Notes: generated from the sequence alone by a model not told the origin. DNA of 64,000 nt from Chryseobacterium sp. CH21 (GCF_004119445.1 NZ_QICI01000073.1:19152-83151), one strand, 5' to 3'. Shown: positions 53,049 to 61,551, numbered from the stretch's first letter. Numbers and translations are program-made.

Positions 53049-53708
53049 ATGAAAAAATACATTTTAAGCTTTGCTTTAGCTTTTGTAAGCTTAACTGCTT
53101 TTGCACAGGCAGATTACGACAAAATAATGACTGAAAAAATTGCCAGAATAGAAACCTGTAAAACATCAGAAGATTTCCAGACGCTGGCCAATGATTTCCA
53201 GAGAATAGGAAGTAAAGAGAGTACAAAATGGCTTCCGGCGTACTATGCTGCATTTTCTTATATCCAGAAAGGAAGAACCCAGATGAGAGACGGAAAAATG
53301 CAGGAACTGGATGGTATTGCAGATCAGGCTGAAAAACACCTTTCCATGGCTCAGAACCTGGCCGGAGCAGATAATGCAGAAATACACCTGTTGAGGAAAA
53401 TGTCTTACTCTCTGAGAATGATGGTAAATCCTGCACAACGTTATATGACAGATGGTGCAAGAGCTGCCGAAGAAATGAATGCTGCGGAAAAACTTGATCC
53501 AGCCAACCCAAGAATTGCCCTTATTAAGGCAGAAGATGTATATTTTACTCCTGAGCAGTATGGAGGAAGTAAAACAAAAGGGCTGGAAATGTTTAAAGAT
53601 GCTCAGGCAAAATTTAAGGCATACAAACCAAAAACGGCTTTGGATCCTAACTGGGGTAGAGGAGAAGCTGATTATTTCCTAAGCTTACCAACTGAGAAAG
53701 CGAAATAG
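53049..53708 (+). CDS. Periplasmic TPR-like protein paired with the TonB receptor
   Basis: A 219-residue exported protein (signal MKKYILSFALAFVSLTAFAQ). The mature part is helical with TPR-like spacing (WLPAYYAAFSYIQKGRTQMRDGKMQELDGIADQAEKHLSMAQ, AAEEMNAAEKLDPANPRIALIKAEDVYFTPEQYGG). The family appears downstream of TonB receptors in flavobacteria, but I do not know a defined function. It ends at a strong terminator. Confidence 0.75.
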   Translation: MKKYILSFALAFVSLTAFAQADYDKIMTEKIARIETCKTSEDFQTLANDFQRIGSKESTKWLPAYYAAFSYIQKGRTQMRDGKMQELDGIADQAEKHLSMAQNLAGADNAEIHLLRKMSYSLRMMVNPAQRYMTDGARAAEEMNAAEKLDPANPRIALIKAEDVYFTPEQYGGSKTKGLEMFKDAQAKFKAYKPKTALDPNWGRGEADYFLSLPTEKAK

Positions 53709-53732
53709 ATTATTAATACTTTACTTAAAATT

Positions 53733-53752
53733 AACCTTCATTCGTGAAGGTT
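53733..53752 (+). terminator. Terminator of the TonB receptor operon
   Basis: Stem AACCTTCA/TGAAGGTT with a TTCG tetraloop followed by seven T. Confidence 0.9.
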
Positions 53753-53763
53753 TTTTTATACTG

Positions 53764-53789
53764 TTCAGGGAGGAAAAATAGCCTTTCGG
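53764..53789 (+). promoter_or_regulatory. Candidate LytTR operator of the sensor-kinase operon
   Basis: TTCAG (53764) and TTCGGTAA (53785) are spaced 21 bp apart, the spacing of LytTR direct-repeat sites. It lies 59-84 bp upstream of the sensor kinase ATG. A second such pair precedes the 2TM gene at 56215. Confidence 0.45.
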
Positions 53790-53847
53790 TAAGAATTAAT
53801 TTTTGATACCTTTAATAAAAACTAATTTTGAGTCAAGAAAATAGATC

Positions 53848-55161
53848 ATGAAACGGAAAAACTTTATCATATTATTCTGGGTATCACTTACAGTCTCCAT
53901 GTTTTTCTTTTTTGTCTTTACAGAAGAAAAGAATCTTGAGAACTTTTTATATACCATACTCATCTCTTTTATTTATTCCTTTGTGCTGGGGGGAGGAAAC
54001 GGAATGCTGAACAGCTTTCTGAATAAAAAAATCCCTTGGTCTGAAGCTACCACCAAAAGAGCTGTTATAAGTATTATTTCAATTATTATTACCAATTTTG
54101 TATTGGTCTATTTTTGTAATTACATCAACTTTGTAGTCATTCAAAAAGCAGCTACTACAGAAGAATTTTTTCTGGGAAAATATAATTTCCTCAATTGGTT
54201 TACCATCAATATCGCTTTGTTGATATCCGCTTTTCTTCATGCCAGAAGTTTCATGGAAGAGCTGAAGAAGACTTCCAGAAAAGAAGTGGTGGAACAGAAG
54301 CTTATTGCCAAGTCTGCAAATGCCCAGTTTGAAAGTTTAAAAAATCAGCTGGATCCGCATTTCCTCTTCAATTCATTGAATGTCTTAAGCTCCCTGATTG
54401 ATGAAAATCCACAACAGGCTCAAAAGTTTACGGCTTCAATGTCAAAGATTTACCGGTATGTACTTGAACAGAAAGATAAAGAGCTTGTAACGGTAGAAGA
54501 TGAAATAGAATTTGCCAAAACCTACTGCGACCTTTTAAAAACAAGGTTTGAAGACAGTGTAGATTTTACTTTTGATGTTGGTAAAGAAGACCATCAGAAA
54601 TATGTAGTTCCGCTGGCTTTGCAGCTGCTGCTGGAGAATTGTATCAAACACAATTTTGCAACATCATCAAAACCTTTGATCATCAGAATTTTTTCAGACG
54701 GAAATACCCTCTGTATTGAAAATAACCTTCAGGTAAGAGAGCAGATCAAAGAAAGTTCAGGGATTGGGCTTGCCAATATTGTGCAGCGTTATTCGCTACT
54801 TACTGAACGAAATGTATTCATAGAAAAATCTGAAGATCATTTTAAAGTAAAACTCCCGATGCTTTTGGCTAAGCCACATATTTCCAGTGCAAAACCTGAA
54901 GATGAAACAGCTGCTTACAAACGTGCCCAAAAAAGAGTAAAAGAAATAAAAAGCTTTTATATGAATCTGATCTCTTACTGTACCGTATGCTCCTTTTTAA
55001 TTTTTATCAATCTCTATACAAGTAGCAGAAATCAGTGGTTTTGGTTTCCTGTGCTGGGATGGGGAATTGGGGTTGCTTCTCACGCCTTTCAGGTGTTTGG
55101 AGTGGGAGAATCATGGCAGGAAAAGAAGATTCGTGAAATTATGAACAAACAAAAAAAATAG
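53848..55161 (+). CDS. LytS/YehU-type sensor histidine kinase with C-terminal 2TM domain
   Basis: A 437-residue membrane kinase. The N-terminus has about four transmembrane helices without a known ligand domain. A His_kinase domain has the phospho-acceptor His171 in LDPHFLFNSLNVLSSLI; the ATPase region has LLLENCIKHNFATSSKP (N-box) and SSGIGLANIVQRYSLL (G-box). Residues about 350-437 add a 2TM domain (YKRAQKRVKEIKSFYMNLISYC, FPVLGWGIGVASHAFQVFGVGESWQEKKIREIM). That extra module recurs as separate genes downstream. The partner is the LytTR regulator at 56877. Confidence 0.9.
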   Translation: MKRKNFIILFWVSLTVSMFFFFVFTEEKNLENFLYTILISFIYSFVLGGGNGMLNSFLNKKIPWSEATTKRAVISIISIIITNFVLVYFCNYINFVVIQKAATTEEFFLGKYNFLNWFTINIALLISAFLHARSFMEELKKTSRKEVVEQKLIAKSANAQFESLKNQLDPHFLFNSLNVLSSLIDENPQQAQKFTASMSKIYRYVLEQKDKELVTVEDEIEFAKTYCDLLKTRFEDSVDFTFDVGKEDHQKYVVPLALQLLLENCIKHNFATSSKPLIIRIFSDGNTLCIENNLQVREQIKESSGIGLANIVQRYSLLTERNVFIEKSEDHFKVKLPMLLAKPHISSAKPEDETAAYKRAQKRVKEIKSFYMNLISYCTVCSFLIFINLYTSSRNQWFWFPVLGWGIGVASHAFQVFGVGESWQEKKIREIMNKQKK

Positions 55162-55165
55162 AAAC

Positions 55166-55471
55166 ATGGAAAGGTTTGACGAAAACGATATTGAATACCA
55201 ACGCGCCAGAAGGCAGGTAGACAGATTACGCGGTTTTTACGGTCATTTATTTGCTTACGTTGCCGTGAATGCAATGATTGTTGTATACAATTGCATGCAT
55301 CTGAAACCTGGAGAAAGCTATTTTCAGTTTAAAAATTTTTTTACAGCTACTTTCTGGGGAATAGGGCTTGCAGCACACGCTGTTACCGTTTTTCTGCCTC
55401 GTATTAACTTTATCAGAAAATGGGAAGATAATAAGATTAAAGAACTGATGGATAAACAGGAAAAGCATTAG
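55166..55471 (+). CDS. 2TM domain protein 1
   Basis: A 101-residue membrane protein: YQRARRQVDRLRGFYGHLFAYV, first helix, then FWGIGLAAHAVTVFLPRINFIRKWEDNKIKELMDKQEKH. It is the same module as the C-terminus of the upstream kinase, from which it is separated by 4 nt. Role unknown; it may assemble with the kinase membrane domain. Confidence 0.85.
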   Translation: MERFDENDIEYQRARRQVDRLRGFYGHLFAYVAVNAMIVVYNCMHLKPGESYFQFKNFFTATFWGIGLAAHAVTVFLPRINFIRKWEDNKIKELMDKQEKH

Positions 55472-55519
55472 AAGGAAAATATTTTTTTAAAACACCTTTA
55501 ACCCTAAAAATTATTGAAA

Positions 55520-56089
55520 ATGAACATTTTATCAACTGTGTTTTACATTTCAATGGCAGCCTGGTTTATCACGGAATTCCTTTACAAGAATATACTGAAA
55601 TCTGGAAAAGAAGATCAGAAGAATAAAGATAGATCTACTCTTAACCTCCTGTGGTTGGCTATTCCTTTTTCTATCGTAAGCTCAATCTTCATGTCTTATA
55701 ATACTCATTTTCCGATTGTTGAAAGCAACTGGATTCTTTATGTAGGAGAGTTTCTGATTCTTATTGGAATTATTGTAAGATATGTGATCATCAGATCATT
55801 GGGGAAATATTTTACAGTAGATGTCACCATCAGACAGGATCATAAAATTAAAAAAGAAGGATTTTATAAGTACCTGAGACATCCTTCCTACGCTTTCTCT
55901 CTTTTAACGTCTCTTGGGCTTGGTTTATATTTGAACAACTGGCTATCACTAATTTTTGCTTTTGTACCTCCATTTTTAGCGTTTGCTTACAGGATTAAGG
56001 TTGAAGAGCAAGCATTGGTAGAACAGTTCGGTGATGAATATATTGAATACAGAAAAAGCACCAAGAAACTGATCCCATTTATCTATTAA
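55520..56089 (+). CDS. Isoprenylcysteine carboxyl methyltransferase-like membrane protein
   Basis: A 190-residue protein started at the ATG at 55520 (a TTG two codons earlier is also in frame). It has about five transmembrane helices and the conserved end KEGFYKYLRHPSYAFSLLTSLGLGLYLNNW ... YRIKVEEQALVEQFGDEYIEYRKSTKKLIPFIY, the ICMT/NnrU-type methyltransferase motif with RHPxY and EE-x-x-L. Such proteins methylate lipid-exposed small substrates; prenylated proteins are not expected in bacteria. It lies inside the 2TM/LytTR cluster. Confidence 0.82.
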   Translation: MNILSTVFYISMAAWFITEFLYKNILKSGKEDQKNKDRSTLNLLWLAIPFSIVSSIFMSYNTHFPIVESNWILYVGEFLILIGIIVRYVIIRSLGKYFTVDVTIRQDHKIKKEGFYKYLRHPSYAFSLLTSLGLGLYLNNWLSLIFAFVPPFLAFAYRIKVEEQALVEQFGDEYIEYRKSTKKLIPFIY

Positions 56090-56105
56090 AACCAGGTTTT
56101 TACGG

Positions 56106-56131
56106 TTCGGATAGCATAATCTACCATTCGG
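56106..56131 (+). promoter_or_regulatory. Candidate LytTR operator of the second 2TM unit
   Basis: TTCGGATA (56106) and TTCGGTAA (56127) are exact 21-bp-spaced direct repeats. A TACCTTTG -7 box follows at 56166-56173 with TTG at 56146. Confidence 0.5.
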
Positions 56132-56165
56132 TAATATAAAATTGATTGAAGGTCTTTTCCTGACT

Positions 56166-56173
56166 TACCTTTG
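56166..56173 (+). promoter_or_regulatory. -7 box of the 56215 operon
   Basis: TACCTTTG fits TAnnTTTG; spacing from TTG at 56146-56148 is 17 nt. Confidence 0.5.
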
Positions 56174-56214
56174 ATTCAAGAAAAAAACAAATCAACCTTT
56201 TAAAACAAAACATT

Positions 56215-56511
56215 ATGGAAATTTTACCAAATAAAGAGACGATTGCTTACAGAAAAGCTTCAAGAAGAGTAAAAGAATTAAAAGAGTTTTATGGAAACCT
56301 TACTTCATATTGTGTAGTAATTCCCTTTTTAGCAATACTTAACCTTGTGACTGCCCCAGGATATTTATGGTTTTTATGGCCTGCACTGGGATGGGGAATA
56401 GGAATTACATTCCATGCAATAAGTGTATTTGGAATTGGAAAAAGCTGGGAAGAAAGAAAAATAAAAGAACTGATGGAGAAGGAAGAAAAACCGAAAATAA
56501 AAACTTTTTAA
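56215..56511 (+). CDS. 2TM domain protein 2
   Basis: A 98-residue membrane protein, YRKASRRVKELKEFYGNLTSYCVVIPFLAIL then LWPALGWGIGITFHAISVFGIGKSWEERKIKELMEKEEK. It is the closest to the 2TM module fused to the kinase. First gene of a unit preceded by the 21-bp-spaced TTCGG repeats. Confidence 0.85.
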   Translation: MEILPNKETIAYRKASRRVKELKEFYGNLTSYCVVIPFLAILNLVTAPGYLWFLWPALGWGIGITFHAISVFGIGKSWEERKIKELMEKEEKPKIKTF

Positions 56512-56542
56512 ACAATAATCATAACAGAAAACATATACGACC

Positions 56543-56818
56543 ATGGATTACGAAACAGCTTCTGCAAGAACAAACAGTATCAGAAAATTTTATAAAAGCC
56601 TTTTTATATTTGCCATTTTTGCCGTTCTTCTCATTCCAGATGATATTTTTGGAGAAAAGGTGATTAATTTTCATTTGTTTGACAGATATACCATTCTTGG
56701 AATCTGGGTATTTATCATTTTTGTAAAAGCCGCAAAACTATTTCTTTTTGATTCCGAATGGGAAAGAAATATGATTGAAAAAGAGCTTAACAAAGAGAAA
56801 AAAAGAATAGACTATTAA
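56543..56818 (+). CDS. 2TM domain protein 3 (divergent)
   Basis: A 91-residue protein with YETASARTNSIRKFYKSLFIF, a hydrophobic helix, a second helix ILGIWVFIIFVKAAKLF, and the end SEWERNMIEKELNKEKKRIDY. It keeps the soluble flanks of the 2TM module but has lost the WGxG turn. Lies 31 nt after the previous gene. Confidence 0.75.
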   Translation: MDYETASARTNSIRKFYKSLFIFAIFAVLLIPDDIFGEKVINFHLFDRYTILGIWVFIIFVKAAKLFLFDSEWERNMIEKELNKEKKRIDY

Positions 56819-56876
56819 AATCTGTCTGTTTTTATATAAATTTATTTCCAAAATCTAAAACCAAAATTTAAGCTCA

Positions 56877-57620
56877 ATGATCAAAACTATCATTATAGAA
56901 GATGAAAAACCTGCTTCAAGGAAATTAGAAAGAATGCTGAGTAATTTCCCTGAAATAGAAGTAGTTGCTAAAATAGAATCTGTAGAAGAAGGCGTGGCCT
57001 GGTTTTCTGAAAATGAACACCCACAGCTGATCTTTTCGGATATAGTTTTAGGTGACGGATTGTCTTTTGATATTTTTGAGAAAGTACCTACAAAAGGTTT
57101 TATTATCTATACGACAGCCTTTGATCAGTATACTTTGAAAGCATTTAAACTGAATAGCATTGATTATCTTCTAAAGCCCATTCTTGATGAAGACCTGCAG
57201 GGTGCTGTGGAGAAATTCAAGTCATTCATCCCTGCCAATGACACCAATGGTTCTCAGGATATCAAACAGCTGATCAGAAAAGAAAAATCTACGCTTTCCA
57301 GAGTTTTGGTTAAAATAGGGTATAACCTTAAAATTATACAGACTCATGAGATAAGCTGTTTTTTCAGTGAAAATAAAATCGTTTATCTTCAGACGGAAGA
57401 CCGTACCTATCCGTCAGATTTTACCCTTGACGAGCTGGAAGAAGTTCTTGATGAGAAAAAGTTTTTCCGTGTGAACAGACAGTTTATCATAAGTTCAGAT
57501 TATATCAAAAATATCCACACTTCTCCTTACTATAAAGTGGAGCTGGAATTTCAACCGGAAGAGGAAATTACGGTAAGCAGAGATCGTGTGAAGGATTTCA
57601 AAGACTGGCTGGTCAGTTGA
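56877..57620 (+). CDS. LytTR-family response regulator
   Basis: A 247-residue regulator. The receiver domain (1-120) has the acidic pair ED (9-10), the phosphorylated Asp55 in LIFSDIVLGD and Lys in YLLKPILDED. A LytTR DNA-binding domain (about 140-245) follows: LVKIGYNLKIIQTHEISCFFSENKIVYLQTEDRTY, ELEEVLDEKKFFRVNRQFIIS and DRVKDFKDWL. It should be activated by the LytS-type kinase at 53848 and bind 21-bp-spaced direct repeats; two candidate sites lie in this cluster. Confidence 0.95.
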   Translation: MIKTIIIEDEKPASRKLERMLSNFPEIEVVAKIESVEEGVAWFSENEHPQLIFSDIVLGDGLSFDIFEKVPTKGFIIYTTAFDQYTLKAFKLNSIDYLLKPILDEDLQGAVEKFKSFIPANDTNGSQDIKQLIRKEKSTLSRVLVKIGYNLKIIQTHEISCFFSENKIVYLQTEDRTYPSDFTLDELEEVLDEKKFFRVNRQFIISSDYIKNIHTSPYYKVELEFQPEEEITVSRDRVKDFKDWLVS

Positions 57621-57725
57621 TCAATAGGGAAGAATGCACTTCCTCATAACCCAAAAACGAACACCATGGATCTTATATTATTGATTTTTAAGCTATTCCT
57701 TTCTCTTTTTTATACCTGAACATGA

Positions 57726-58952
57726 TCAGGTGTTATAAAAGTCACTGGCAGATTGTACAAAATGGTTAAAAGCTTCCGTAACCTCATTCTTATGCTTATG
57801 AGTAAGCGGAAAAGGAACCATGTGGGAATATTCAAACGTAAAATCTTTGATTTCAATATCCACATTGATATTCCTGTAACCACCCTGTAATGTATTTAAT
57901 GCTTCTATTGGAGGGGCAACACTATCTTTTTCCAGGACATAAGCCTTTATCTGAGACTGAATTTCCTTAATTCTTTCTTCCCTTTCTTTTTGAAAATAAT
58001 TGTAACGGAGCATCTTTTTGAACCAGCTTTCCTGAGGATGTAAGTTTTCGTTTTGATAATGCTTTAACCTCTTATCTGATTTGAAGTCAGAGCTGAGTAA
58101 TTCTGTAAAAACAGACTGCATTTTGACCGTTGCCTGAGTATCCATGATGTATTTGGAAATCGGAAACATCCTATCGATGGTCATTCCCCCACAAAAACAA
58201 AAAACTTTTGACTGGCTAAAATAATGGTGAGGATCTGCCATTTTGATAATCATTGCAAGAAAAGATCCTATAGAATACCCGAATAAATCCAGATCAGCCT
58301 CTCTGGAAATACTCTTGATTTTACCGATTTTAATATCTTTTACCACTTCAGTAATATCAGAATAGGTCTGCAGCCCGGACCAGAAAATTCTTTGAGGATG
58401 CGCTTCCAACCTTGAACTTATAGCAGCATTCACGTAGGAATAATTCATGTTTTCCGGATATTTTTTCTTTCTGAAACTGACAACTTCCATCATGTGATGA
58501 CGATCACTCCAGATAGGTTCCGCACGGTCCATATGAAATGCAATAGGGAACAAAATAATGGCTTTTTCTGTTCTTTGAGCCAGTTCATAAGCCCACGGAA
58601 GATATTTATCCCATTTCTTTTCATTAAGCCCATGAAAGAAGAATACAGCTCCTTTTGCTTCTTCTCTATCAGCCCGTTTCAGAATATGGTATTCAAACCT
58701 TTTGTTGCATTCAATATCAAAATCCTTGATGTCTACAGCGGGCTGGTTGTAAAAGACATAACCGTTTTTGTTGATTTCAAGTGTTTGATTATGTTTGCTG
58801 CAATGTTGATTTTCTGAACCGTAAAGCAAGTCACAAACTTTAGATTCAAAAGGAATTGATTCAATGGTTACATTCAGCTCCTTAAGTTCAGCCCTGTCTT
58901 TTCCGGAATCAAAATGATTTTTCAAAACTTCATATAATTCATAATATTCCAT
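57726..58952 (-). CDS. Alpha/beta hydrolase-like protein, DUF6051 family
   Basis: A 408-residue soluble protein. GAVFFFHGLNEKKWDKYLPWAYELAQRTEKAIILFPIAFHMDRAEP and the nucleophile elbow DLFGYSIGSFLAMII (Ser near residue 226) mark an alpha/beta hydrolase core; the histidine may be in SHMVPFPLTHKHKNEV. The family is DUF6051; substrate unknown. Transcribed alone from the minus strand. Confidence 0.8.
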   Translation of the reverse strand: MEYYELYEVLKNHFDSGKDRAELKELNVTIESIPFESKVCDLLYGSENQHCSKHNQTLEINKNGYVFYNQPAVDIKDFDIECNKRFEYHILKRADREEAKGAVFFFHGLNEKKWDKYLPWAYELAQRTEKAIILFPIAFHMDRAEPIWSDRHHMMEVVSFRKKKYPENMNYSYVNAAISSRLEAHPQRIFWSGLQTYSDITEVVKDIKIGKIKSISREADLDLFGYSIGSFLAMIIKMADPHHYFSQSKVFCFCGGMTIDRMFPISKYIMDTQATVKMQSVFTELLSSDFKSDKRLKHYQNENLHPQESWFKKMLRYNYFQKEREERIKEIQSQIKAYVLEKDSVAPPIEALNTLQGGYRNINVDIEIKDFTFEYSHMVPFPLTHKHKNEVTEAFNHFVQSASDFYNT

Positions 58953-59063
58953 AGCAAGAAGGTTGAAGGTTCATATTTATAACCATCAAGTTAGATAAAT
59001 ATTATGGTAATGGGTTGATTTTTAGAGTTTAAATATATTCTAGGCATAAGAGAAGAACAATAA

Positions 59064-59089
59064 GCCCCGGAATAATTTTATTCCGGGGC
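59064..59089 (-). terminator. Terminator of the small membrane protein gene at 59116
   Basis: Perfect arms GCCCCGGAATAA and TTATTCCGGGGC with a 2-base centre, T-rich downstream on the minus strand. Confidence 0.75.
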
Positions 59090-59115
59090 AGTAATATATA
59101 AATTGATGATGATGT

Positions 59116-59313
59116 TTATCCTTTTTCTTTCGTTTTCTCTCCGTATTTCTGAATAGAGATAGCTGTGAGAGCAACCATAATCACACACAAAATCAGATCT
59201 GCTTTTTCAGGATGAAAGACTTCCTGGTAGATATTATAGCCTACAAGCATTGATACAAAAAAGATGAGAGCGTTACTGGATGATGCATATTGATTGTTAA
59301 TTGTTGTTTTCAT
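59116..59313 (-). CDS. Small membrane protein, paralogue A
   Basis: A 65-residue protein with two hydrophobic helices (ALIFFVSMLVGYNIYQEVF and LILCVIMVALTAISI) and a charged tail. It is paralogous to the gene at 61593: MKT-x-x-x-NQYA start, Y-N-I/L-YQ-x-x-x-HPE, and VALTAISIQKYG/VVLTSVMVRKYG. Upstream sequence is conserved between both (59340-59370). Function unknown; inner-membrane location. Confidence 0.8.
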   Translation of the reverse strand: MKTTINNQYASSSNALIFFVSMLVGYNIYQEVFHPEKADLILCVIMVALTAISIQKYGEKTKEKG

Positions 59314-59339
59314 AATGATATTTTTTATTGTTGTTTATC

Positions 59340-59370
59340 CAGTAAGTATGACAATTCAAAATACGTTACA
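59340..59370 (-). promoter_or_regulatory. Conserved promoter element, copy A
   Basis: On the minus strand TGTAACG is followed 13 nt later by CATACTTACTG; the same layout and spacing precede the paralogue at 61820. This looks like an ECF-type -35/-10 pair rather than TAnnTTTG. Confidence 0.5.
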
Positions 59371-59439
59371 ACAATTTTCAAAGAAATAATCAGTTCTTCC
59401 CATGACTTAAAATAGGATTACTATTTTTCAATAATGTAA

Positions 59440-60336
59440 CTATCTGTAATCAATTCTGTTAGATTCAGTGTCTTCAAGTTGTTTAATGACAGACTCAGGA
59501 ATTTCGTCACTGTCAATCGGGAAGCTGATAGAATCTGAAATAAAGTTTTTCCTGTCCGCTTTTCTGAAAATTTCAAACAAAGCAATCGGTTCCTGATTGA
59601 AGCTGATACAAGTGCTTATAAAATGGATTTCTAGTAGTTTATAGTCGGGATTCTTAAGTTTTTCTTTAATATCTTTTATTCTTGAAATAAAGTGTCTCTG
59701 TCGGATAAATGTATTGCTGTTCATGATAATAAAAACATAATCTGAATAGGCAGTTACCTTCCCAAAATACTTATGATGATCGCCGCCGCTTCTTTCAATA
59801 AAATATTCTCCTGTAGTTTCAGATTTATAAATTTCCATAGCAGAACGCCATATCCGTTCTTCTTTTGCCATCAAAGGATTGTCAGGCAGATTTCTGTTAT
59901 AAGAATACCAACAACCCACCAAACGGTCTAAAAGAGGTGTATTCTGGCTTACATTATTCATATCAATCCTAAGATCATTAAAGTTGAATGATTCTGTATT
60001 GGAATTAATAAAATCTATATAATTTGAATACCCCAAAACTTTGACAATCATACTCAGCTTGGCGAGATTAGGTCTGCTCAGAACAGCATTTTCATTCTGT
60101 TTGAATTTCTTTAGCTTATTGATAATCAAGTGTTCGTAGAGATAATTGTTTCCAAGAAGGTCAGGTTCTTTTTTGATCTCTTTCTCCGAATGGTCATTGA
60201 TAATCAGATCATTCAGTTCAGCACTTATATAAGACCATTCGGTTTTGGTTACATCTTCCCAATGGTTTTTCTTTAAAAATTGCCGGCTTAAGAAGTTCAT
60301 CAGCTTCTCAAGATGCAGAATATCTTCCTTTTTCAT
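59440..60336 (-). CDS. Hypothetical cytosolic protein
   Basis: A 298-residue protein I do not recognise. No signal peptide or membrane helix. The N-terminal 110 residues are helical (EKLMNFLSRQFLKKNHWEDVTKTEWSYISAELNDLIINDHSEKEIKK, then YEHLIINKLKKFKQNENAVLSRPNLAKLSMIVKVLGYSNYIDFIN), resembling a helical regulatory domain seen in Bacteroidota. The C-terminal half is beta-rich (GCWYSYNRNLPDN, EYFIERSGGDHHKYFGKVTAYSDYVFIIMNSNTFIRQRHFISRI). Divergent from the glycine-rich-domain gene. Confidence 0.65.
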   Translation of the reverse strand: MKKEDILHLEKLMNFLSRQFLKKNHWEDVTKTEWSYISAELNDLIINDHSEKEIKKEPDLLGNNYLYEHLIINKLKKFKQNENAVLSRPNLAKLSMIVKVLGYSNYIDFINSNTESFNFNDLRIDMNNVSQNTPLLDRLVGCWYSYNRNLPDNPLMAKEERIWRSAMEIYKSETTGEYFIERSGGDHHKYFGKVTAYSDYVFIIMNSNTFIRQRHFISRIKDIKEKLKNPDYKLLEIHFISTCISFNQEPIALFEIFRKADRKNFISDSISFPIDSDEIPESVIKQLEDTESNRIDYR

Positions 60337-60450
60337 GGTGTTTATTTATAAGACTAATTTAAGATTTTTATCAAACCAAAAAAGATTTTTAGGAGACTTT
60401 TATATTTTAAAATCCATTGATATTTGAATAGAAAAACAAAAATCAAAACA

Positions 60451-61182
60451 ATGGAAACAAAAATGGTATTAAAAGACGAATCCCTTTGGAAGCGAATACA
60501 GGAGTTTTCTCTCGATGCACAAGGAGTTGATTTTCCCTTTTCAAAGAAACTGGCAAAAGAAGAATGCTGGAGTCTTGATTTCGCAAAAAAAGCAATCGAA
60601 GAATACAAAAAGTTTGTCTATCTCTGCTGTATTCTCCCCAATGGAGCATCTCCCAGCAAAATCGTAGATAAGGTATGGCATATGCACCTTATTTACACTC
60701 AGAACTACTGGGAAGAATTTTGTCCTCATATTTTAAAAAGACCACTTCATCATCATCCATCTAAAGGAGGAGCCAGGGAGAGAGAGAAACATTATAACTG
60801 GTTTGAAGATACTTTATTAAGTTATCAAAAAGTCTTTCAGCAGGAAGCACCTGAAGACATCTGGAAAGAGTTCAGGAAAAAATCTACAATACAAACCTGG
60901 TTGAGAAAAATGGTTTTTTTTTCTCCAATTCTTATTTTACTCTTTTTATTCTCATGTACGGAAGGAGGAGATTTTACAGGATTGCTGGTTACAGGAGTAG
61001 TATTTGCAATTATTTTTATACTGGGGGCCATTGCCTCAATAGTTGGAGATAATGAAGTCACAGATCCTAACAGAAAAGATAAGCAGAATAATGACGGAGG
61101 AGGAAGCTGTGGAGGCTCAAGCTGCAGTGGAGGCGGAGGTTGCGGAGGTGGTTGTGGCGGATGCGGAGGCTGTGGTGGATAA
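60451..61182 (+). CDS. Glycine-rich-domain-protein-like membrane protein with Gly/Cys-rich tail
   Basis: A 243-residue protein from the ATG at 60451 (an in-frame upstream TTG at 60424 is less likely). The N-terminal 140 residues match the GRDP-like/DUF1399 type domain: VDFPFSKKLAKEECWSLDFAKKAIEEYKKFVYL, VDKVWHMHLIYTQNYWEEFCP and LHHHPSKGGAREREKHYNWF. Two transmembrane helices follow (about 155-200), then a low-complexity tail of Gly, Ser and about nine Cys. TIGR04222-type proteins have similar tails. Role unknown; the tail suggests metal binding or cross-linking. Confidence 0.75.
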   Translation: METKMVLKDESLWKRIQEFSLDAQGVDFPFSKKLAKEECWSLDFAKKAIEEYKKFVYLCCILPNGASPSKIVDKVWHMHLIYTQNYWEEFCPHILKRPLHHHPSKGGAREREKHYNWFEDTLLSYQKVFQQEAPEDIWKEFRKKSTIQTWLRKMVFFSPILILLFLFSCTEGGDFTGLLVTGVVFAIIFILGAIASIVGDNEVTDPNRKDKQNNDGGGSCGGSSCSGGGGCGGGCGGCGGCGG

Positions 61183-61197
61183 CAAAAACTAATCATT

Positions 61198-61551
61198 ATG
61201 AAGAAAGTAATCATTCATTCGGTTCCGGTTGTGATAAGCTTTGCGTGGCTTATGGCAGAAAACCAGACATTTAATCCGATTATTCTTAAAGGACCAGATT
61301 TTCTGAAGTTCTATTTTATCCTGATTTTCGGATTCTACGTTTCAGTTTTTATTTTAAATTCTTTGAAAGAAACCATTTCAAGAACGACACTTTATTTTGC
61401 AGGATCTATTTTCTTATTGGGGGTTATCAAACTGATAAGAGGAATCATATTAGGAAAACCGATCGGGTTTTTACTCATGATTTTAATAATAGAAATTATT
61501 GTTATATTGGCATTTATGTTGAATCATATTAATAAAAAGATGAATTCATAA
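61198..61551 (+). CDS. Small polytopic membrane protein
   Basis: A 117-residue protein with about four hydrophobic helices (VIIHSVPVVISFAWLMA, FLKFYFILIFGFYVSVFIL, TTLYFAGSIFLLGVIKLI, GFLLMILIIEIIVILAFML). No family recognised. It begins 15 nt after the Gly/Cys-tail protein and is probably co-transcribed. Confidence 0.7.
   Translation: MKKVIIHSVPVVISFAWLMAENQTFNPIILKGPDFLKFYFILIFGFYVSVFILNSLKETISRTTLYFAGSIFLLGVIKLIRGIILGKPIGFLLMILIIEIIVILAFMLNHINKKMNS

Noticed and set aside
53047..53511. 154-codon minus-strand frame opposite the TPR-like gene
   Set aside because: Antisense shadow of a gene with clear signal peptide and operon context.
57666..57719. 17-codon frame beginning MDLILLIFKL after the LytTR gene
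   Set aside because: Too short and without conservation evidence; might be a small membrane peptide but cannot be supported.
60837..61214. 125-codon minus-strand frame rich in proline
   Set aside because: It is the reverse complement of the Gly/Cys tail and has no independent evidence.
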